Below, one piece after another: positions 5,805-8,582 of a DNA stretch of 8,582 bases. Positions within the stretch are counted from its first letter, which is position 1. Every line of letters starts with the position of its first letter. The translations under genes and the position numbers were made by a program. The stretch spans positions 1 to 8,582 of the forward strand of contig CAJXIT010000142.1 in the NCBI GenBank assembly GCA_913054055.1, given 5' to 3'. The stretch is from an uncultured Thalassolituus sp. GTDB taxonomy: Bacteria; Pseudomonadota; Gammaproteobacteria; Pseudomonadales; Oceanobacteraceae. The notes below the pieces were generated by a model. It had not been told where the DNA came from. It searched no databases and saw nothing but the letters and a program-made list of their open reading frames with translations.

Positions 5805-5833
5805 TTTCTATCAGATTGTGATCTGATCATGAA
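5805..5833 (-). promoter_or_regulatory. Possible dsbD promoter containing nested palindromes
   Basis: On the minus strand, TTCATG (5828-5833) and TAGAAA (5805-5810) are 17 bp apart, with TG one base before the latter as in extended -10 elements. Both hexamers are weak. The spacer is almost filled by ATCAGAT-N4-ATCTGAT (5810-5827), and TGATC-T-GATCA (5819-5829) overlaps it, so this could be an operator. It lies about 90 bp before the chosen dsbD start. The palindromes are seen; promoter and operator are inference. Confidence 0.3.
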
Positions 5834-5882
5834 ATATAGGAAGTGGGCGGCACAATAGGAGAGTGGAGAAAGGGGTAATAAC

Positions 5883-5905
5883 ACCTGCCCTCTAAAAGAG
5901 CAGGT
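5883..5905 (-). terminator. Possible terminator after ispB
   Basis: ACCTGC (5883-5888) and GCAGGT (5900-5905) pair, and CT/AG continue the stem inside a two-base bulge. The hairpin begins 9 nt after the ispB stop on the minus strand. The tract that follows (GTTATTA) is only moderately T-rich, so termination may be partial and ispB might read into dsbD. Confidence 0.5.
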
Positions 5906-5914
5906 TTATAATGG

Positions 5915-6892
5915 CTAGTGGCTGCGAGAGACGGCCAGTTCCGCTAGGGCGTTTAATGCCTCTTTAGCAGGAGAGTGATCCAAGCAGTCGATCGCGGCTT
6001 GCGCGTGCTGAACGTGTTCACGGGCTTTTTCATTCGTGTAATCAATGGCGCCACACTGCTGAACAATGGTGACGATTTCCGCTAGATTCTCAGTGCTGCC
6101 CTTGCGAATAGCCTGCTTGATAAAGTTGGATTGGTCTTCGTTGGCGTGCTCCATGGCAAATATTAATGGCAGAGTGGTCTTGCCTTCAGCAAGGTCATCT
6201 CCCACGTTTTTGCCCAGTTCTTCAGCGTTGCCTACATAGTCCAGTACATCGTCTACTAGCTGAAATGCCATACCCAAGTGGTGACCATAAAGCTTTAGGG
6301 CCGATTCTTGTTGTTCATCGGCTTGTGCCAATACTGCACCAGAGTGTGAGCTGGCTTCAAATAGCATGGCAGTTTTACCCTGAATCACGTCCATGTACTT
6401 GTCTTCGGTCAGGTTTGGGTTTTTTACATTCATTAACTGCATCACTTCACCTTCGGCAATGACGCAAGTTGCGTTGGATAGAATGTCCATCACCCGCATA
6501 GAGCCTAGGTTTACCATCATTTGAAAGGCCCGGCTGTATAGGAAGTCCCCAACTAATACGCTAGGAGCATTGCCAAACTTAGCGTTAGCGGTGGCCTTGC
6601 CACGGCGCATATCAGACGTGTCTACAACATCGTCATGCAACAAGGTGGCGGTATGAAGGAATTCGATAATACCTGCTAGTAAAGGGTGTTGCTCGTTAGA
6701 ATGCTCTTTTGGGTTCAAGGCCTTAGCGGCTAGCAGAACCAAAAGCGGACGCATGCGTTTGCCGCCGCTTTCAATGATGTGGTGGCCAATTTTTTCCACC
6801 ATAGGGACATCGCTACGCAGCTGATCAATAATAAGCTGGTTTACTTGATCAAAATCCTTTTCGACAACTGAATATATGTCTTTAACTAGCAT
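5915..6892 (-). CDS. ispB: Long-chain (octaprenyl-type) polyprenyl diphosphate synthase
   Basis: IspB extends farnesyl diphosphate with isopentenyl units to make the side chain of ubiquinone and menaquinone. The protein has 325 residues; E. coli IspB has 323. GGKRMRP (43-49) binds substrate. The first aspartate-rich motif is DDVVD (87-91) in LLHDDVVDTSDMRRG, and the second is DDVLD (214-218), followed by GDDLAEGKTTLP (231-242). The residue five before the first motif is Ala82, a small side chain that allows long products. Chain length of eight or nine units cannot be settled from sequence. ATG 6892 has GGAAAG 9 nt upstream. The gene diverges from rplU, as in E. coli. Confidence 0.95.
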   Translation of the reverse strand: MLVKDIYSVVEKDFDQVNQLIIDQLRSDVPMVEKIGHHIIESGGKRMRPLLVLLAAKALNPKEHSNEQHPLLAGIIEFLHTATLLHDDVVDTSDMRRGKATANAKFGNAPSVLVGDFLYSRAFQMMVNLGSMRVMDILSNATCVIAEGEVMQLMNVKNPNLTEDKYMDVIQGKTAMLFEASSHSGAVLAQADEQQESALKLYGHHLGMAFQLVDDVLDYVGNAEELGKNVGDDLAEGKTTLPLIFAMEHANEDQSNFIKQAIRKGSTENLAEIVTIVQQCGAIDYTNEKAREHVQHAQAAIDCLDHSPAKEALNALAELAVSRSH

Positions 6893-6921
6893 CTGTAGGC
6901 ACTTTCCAAATTAAGGGTCGT

Positions 6922-6950
6922 ATCCTAATGACGGGCACTCTTAAGCGCAA
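6922..6950 (-). promoter_or_regulatory. Candidate ispB promoter
   Basis: On the minus strand TTGCGC (6945-6950) and TAGGAT (6922-6927) are 17 bp apart, matching consensus at 3 and 4 of 6 bases. The start would lie near 6915, giving a short leader that still contains GGAAAG (6902-6907). The match is weak and rests mainly on spacing and position. Confidence 0.35.
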
Positions 6951-7015
6951 GGCACAAATGGGCAAATATGCTGCCTGCCGCGCAAAAAAGTCAGGTTTTG
7001 TATAATATATAGGCT

Positions 7016-7044
7016 TTGCGTATGGAAAGGGTTTGCTATATAAT
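7016..7044 (+). promoter_or_regulatory. Probable rplU-rpmA promoter
   Basis: A perfect TATAAT at 7039-7044 (in TATATAAT) has TTGCGT 17 bp upstream at 7016-7021. The GC-rich discriminator CCTGCGCCC follows, as at ribosomal promoters under ppGpp and growth-rate control. The start would be near 7051. A second TATAAT at 7001-7006 has no matching -35. Confidence 0.65.
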
Positions 7045-7060
7045 CCTGCGCCCGACTTGC

Positions 7061-7223
7061 TGTACAAATGCTATTTGTACACGGTGTGCTCCCTACAATA
7101 GAGCGTCACAGACGACGTCCATAGAAGTAGGCACCCTGTTTGAGCTGTTAATTTGGCAATCAAACAAGGGAGATTAAGTAGCTAGCCAAATAGGTAAGCA
7201 CAGGGCCTGGCTAAATTAGGCCC
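7061..7223 (+). promoter_or_regulatory. Structured rplU 5' leader
   Basis: Three hairpins can be drawn between the proposed start (about 7051) and ATG 7249. The first is TGTACAAAT-GCT-ATTTGTACA (7061-7081), perfect over 9 bp. The second is CCCTGTTTGA (7134-7143) with TCAAAC-A-AGGG (7160-7170), 10 bp with a one-base bulge. The third is GGGCCT (7203-7208) with AGGCCC (7218-7223), ending 15 nt before the GGAG site. Alternative pairings exist: CTCCCT (7089-7094) with AGGGAG (7167-7172), and ATTTGGC (7151-7157) with GCCAAAT (7185-7191). The first competes with hairpin 2. A ribosomal-protein feedback element is possible but unproven. Confidence 0.5.
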
Positions 7224-7248
7224 GTAATTAAGCTCTTTGGAGAGAAAT

Positions 7249-7560
7249 ATGTACGCAGTTATCGTAACTGGCGGTAAGCAATACCGTGTTGAAGAAGGTC
7301 AAACTCTTAAAGTAGAGAAAATTGAAACCGCTACTGGCGAATCAATTGATCTTGAAAAAGTACTTTTAGTAGGCAATGGCGACGACGTTAAAATCGGTCA
7401 GCCTGTTGTTGAAGGTGCTAAAGTAACAGCTGAAGTTGTTGCACATGGTCGTCACAAGAAAGTTAAAATCATCAAGTTCCGTCGCCGGAAGCACTCGATG
7501 AAGCAAATGGGCCACCGTCAGTGGTTCACAGAGCTAAAAATTACAGGTATCTCTGCTTAA
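7249..7560 (+). CDS. rplU: 50S ribosomal protein L21
   Basis: The product is the 103-residue L21, the same length as in E. coli, which binds 23S rRNA on the 50S subunit. It opens MYAVIVTGGKQYRVEEGQ, the conserved N terminus. It ends with the rRNA-binding basic block KFRRRKHSMKQMGHRQW (about 76-92) and the strand FTELKITGI. ATG 7249 is chosen over an in-frame TTG at 7237 because GGAG (7239-7242) lies 6 nt before it and the family starts there. The gene forms an operon with rpmA, 109 nt downstream, under the promoter near 7016-7044. Nothing in the protein is unusual. Confidence 0.98.
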   Translation: MYAVIVTGGKQYRVEEGQTLKVEKIETATGESIDLEKVLLVGNGDDVKIGQPVVEGAKVTAEVVAHGRHKKVKIIKFRRRKHSMKQMGHRQWFTELKITGISA

Positions 7561-7577
7561 TAGCAGTTTGATACGGG

Positions 7578-7596
7578 AAGCATCATTGAGATGCTT
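7578..7596 (+). other. First hairpin between rplU and rpmA
   Basis: AAGCATC (7578-7584) pairs with GATGCTT (7590-7596) around ATTGA, 18 nt after the rplU stop. The sequence that follows, ATATTAAG, is not a full T run, so it is at most a weak attenuator or an RNA-stability element. Confidence 0.45.
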
Positions 7597-7617
7597 ATAT
7601 TAAGATTAACCTAAAGT

Positions 7618-7648
7618 TGATTGAGTAGAATATCCAAAGGCTCAATCA
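7618..7648 (+). other. Second hairpin between rplU and rpmA
   Basis: TGATTGAG (7618-7625) pairs perfectly with CTCAATCA (7641-7648) around a 15-nt loop. It ends 9 nt before the rpmA ribosome binding site (GAGGAAG, 7658-7664), leaving that site open. It may act as a processing or stability element; that is inference. Confidence 0.45.
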
Positions 7649-7669
7649 CCTAGAGAAGAGGAAGACCAG

Positions 7670-7933
7670 ATGGCTCACAAAAAAGCTGGTGGTAGTACTA
7701 AGAACGGTCGCGACAGTAACGCCAAACGCCTGGGTGTAAAAGCCTTCGGCGGTCAATTCGTAACTGCTGGATCAATCATCATTCGTCAGCGCGGTACTAA
7801 AGTACGTGCAGGTGATAACGTAGGCTGTGGTAAAGACCACACTTTATTCGCGAAAGCGGATGGCTTCGTTAAGTTTGAAGAAAAAGGTCGTATTTTTCGT
7901 AAGCAAGTAAGCATCGTTCCTGCTGCTGAATAA
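7670..7933 (+). CDS. rpmA: 50S ribosomal protein L27
   Basis: The product is 87 residues (E. coli L27 has 85). L27 reaches towards the peptidyl transferase centre with its N-terminal tail and helps position tRNA. The sequence begins directly with MAHKKAGGSTKNGRDSNAKR, without the cleaved N-terminal extension found in Firmicutes, so no processing protease is expected. The core includes GVKAFGGQFVTAGSIIIRQRGTK and the HTLFAKADGFVKFE strand region. ATG 7670 follows GAGGAAG with proper spacing. It is the second gene of the rplU operon and is followed by a strong terminator. Confidence 0.98.
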   Translation: MAHKKAGGSTKNGRDSNAKRLGVKAFGGQFVTAGSIIIRQRGTKVRAGDNVGCGKDHTLFAKADGFVKFEEKGRIFRKQVSIVPAAE

Positions 7934-7953
7934 TTACGAGTTATACGCGTAAG

Positions 7954-7988
7954 AAAAGCTCTGCTTGGTTTACCAGCAGGGCTTTTTT
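7954..7988 (+). terminator. Intrinsic terminator of rplU-rpmA
   Basis: AAAAGCTCTGCT (7954-7965) pairs with AGCAGGGCTTTT (7975-7986) over 12 bp with one U-G wobble, around a 9-nt loop. Six T residues (7983-7988) form the tail. It lies 20 nt after the rpmA stop and before obg, so obg should depend on its own promoter or on read-through. Confidence 0.93.
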
Positions 7989-8070
7989 CACTTATAGGGA
8001 TGTGAGTGAATAGGCCAAGAAAGGCAATATTGGGTTATGCCCAAACATGATTATTAGCTTGAGTATTAAC

Positions 8071-8131
8071 TATACTATATAGGTGTGCTTAAGCAGGGTG
8101 CTAGGCCATTGGTTATGCCTGCACCGCTTGA
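8071..8131 (+). promoter_or_regulatory. obg promoter candidate and leader hairpin
   Basis: TATACT (8071-8076) is the best -10-like sequence before obg, but no good -35 precedes it, so the promoter is tentative. A long hairpin follows. AAGC (8091-8094), GGTGC (8097-8101) and AGGC (8103-8106) pair with GCCT (8117-8120), GCACC (8121-8125) and GCTT (8126-8129). Bulges fall only on the 5' side, and T8089-A8131 and T8090-G8130 can extend the base. It ends 10 nt before the AGGGGA ribosome binding site (8142-8147). Confidence 0.45.
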
Positions 8132-8152
8132 AGAGAACCCTAGGGGAAATAT

Positions 8153-8582
8153 ATGAAATTCGTAGATGAAGCCAGTATAAGCGTTGAAGCCGGTAAAGGT
8201 GGCAATGGCTGTATGAGCTTTCGCCGTGAAAAGTATATTCCTAAGGGCGGCCCTGACGGTGGCGACGGTGGCCACGGCGGAGACGTGATTTTAATCGCTG
8301 ACGAATCCATCAATACCCTGGTGGATTTTCGTTATGTGCGTCGCTATAAAGCCCAAACCGGTCAAGGTGGTATGGGCAGTCAAATGAGTGGTCACCAAGG
8401 TGAAAATGAATACCTAAAAGTACCCATTGGCACCACAGTGATTGATGAAGACACCTTAGAGGTTTTAGGTGACTTAACCGAACACGGCCAAGAACTATTG
8501 GTAGCAAAAGGTGGTGAGCGCGGTTTAGGTAATATTCACTTTAAAAGCTCAGTGAATCGCGCACCAAGACAAACCACCAAAG
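8153..8582 (+). CDS. obg: Obg/CgtA GTPase, 5' part
   Basis: The first 143 codons of the Obg-family GTPase (E. coli ObgE/CgtA) run off the right edge with no stop. The family binds the 50S subunit, acts in its late assembly and links it to ppGpp and growth control. The fragment is the glycine-rich Obg domain. It begins MKFVDEASISVEAGKGGNG and continues with CMSFRREKYIPKGGPDGGDGG (about 20-40), VAKGGERGLGN and FKSSVNRAPRQ near the edge. The G domain with its Walker motif would lie beyond the window. ATG 8153 has AGGGGA 5 nt upstream. E. coli has yhbE between rpmA and obgE; here no such gene intervenes. Confidence 0.97.
   Translation, partial: MKFVDEASISVEAGKGGNGCMSFRREKYIPKGGPDGGDGGHGGDVILIADESINTLVDFRYVRRYKAQTGQGGMGSQMSGHQGENEYLKVPIGTTVIDEDTLEVLGDLTEHGQELLVAKGGERGLGNIHFKSSVNRAPRQTTK

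Larger units (their letters stand above)
6893..7248. other. Divergent ispB/rplU control region
   Basis: This 356-base gap holds no credible gene. On the left it contains the ispB ribosome binding site and a weak ispB promoter candidate. An AT-rich block at 6996-7044 contains two TATAAT sequences (7001-7006 and 7039-7044); the second has the better context for rplU. From about 7051 onward it is the rplU leader. Confidence 0.7.

Noticed and set aside
5817..5832. CRP or FNR binding site upstream of dsbD (TGTGATCTGATCATGA)
   Set aside because: The left half matches TGTGA, but the right half and spacing do not fit TGTGA-N6-TCACA, and the FNR form TTGAT-N4-ATCAA is also not met.
6166..6462. Plus-strand open frame of 98 codons within ispB
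   Set aside because: Shadow of the well-supported ispB on the opposite strand, with no binding site and no family resemblance.
7068..7124. 18-codon upstream frame in the rplU leader starting at ATG 7068
   Set aside because: No ribosome binding site, its ATG lies inside the perfect hairpin, and the peptide shows no regulatory pattern such as repeated codons or an arrest motif.
8075..8507. Two minus-strand open frames of 65-66 codons over the obg start
   Set aside because: They overlap the conserved Obg domain on the plus strand. The Obg reading matches the family from its first residue to the window edge.

Overview
The window is a housekeeping stretch from a gammaproteobacterial chromosome of low-to-moderate GC. 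Two local gene orders also known from E. coli support this: dacA-ybeD-lipB-lipA at the left, and ispB divergent from rplU-rpmA followed by obg at the right. The proteins align along their length with remembered E. coli and Pseudomonas relatives. A marine Oceanospirillales-type bacterium would fit, but that placement is inference. No phage, insertion sequence, CRISPR array, tRNA or rRNA was seen.

Layout. 1-489 (+): the 3' end of dacA (D,D-carboxypeptidase), entering at its KTG motif. 564-2487 (+): ybeD, lipB and lipA, coupled by overlapping stop and start codons. lipB and lipA make protein-bound lipoate from octanoyl-ACP. 2488-2737: a spacer with two long RNA-like hairpins and a good sigma70-type promoter. 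2738-3646 (+): a lysine-rich, histone H1-like protein with a charged coiled-coil segment and a tail of fifteen TTAKK/STAKK pentapeptides, followed by a clear terminator. 3647-3917: a convergent spacer that has collected two unrelated dispersed-repeat types, an ATTCCC-N8-GGGAAT palindrome with decaying tandem units and a GTAG-headed REP-like hairpin. 3918-5720 (-): dsbD. 5915-6892 (-): ispB, which makes the long prenyl chain of ubiquinone. 6893-7248: the divergent control region, with a likely rplU promoter and a structured leader of about 200 nt. 7249-7933 (+): rplU and rpmA (ribosomal proteins L21 and L27), closed by a strong terminator. 8153-8582 (+): the 5' end of obg, a ribosome-assembly GTPase, preceded by its own hairpin leader.

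How the genes relate: rplU, rpmA and obg all serve the 50S subunit, although here obg is separated from the ribosomal protein genes by a terminator. dacA, lipAB, dsbD and ispB are envelope, cofactor and respiratory-chain functions in conserved positions. The unusual content lies in the H1-like gene and in the noncoding spacers, which hold more inverted-repeat structure than the genes require. I found no undescribed multi-gene system. The best leads are the 15-residue higher-order repeat in the H1-like tail, the rplU and obg leaders, and the lipA/H1-like spacer hairpins.
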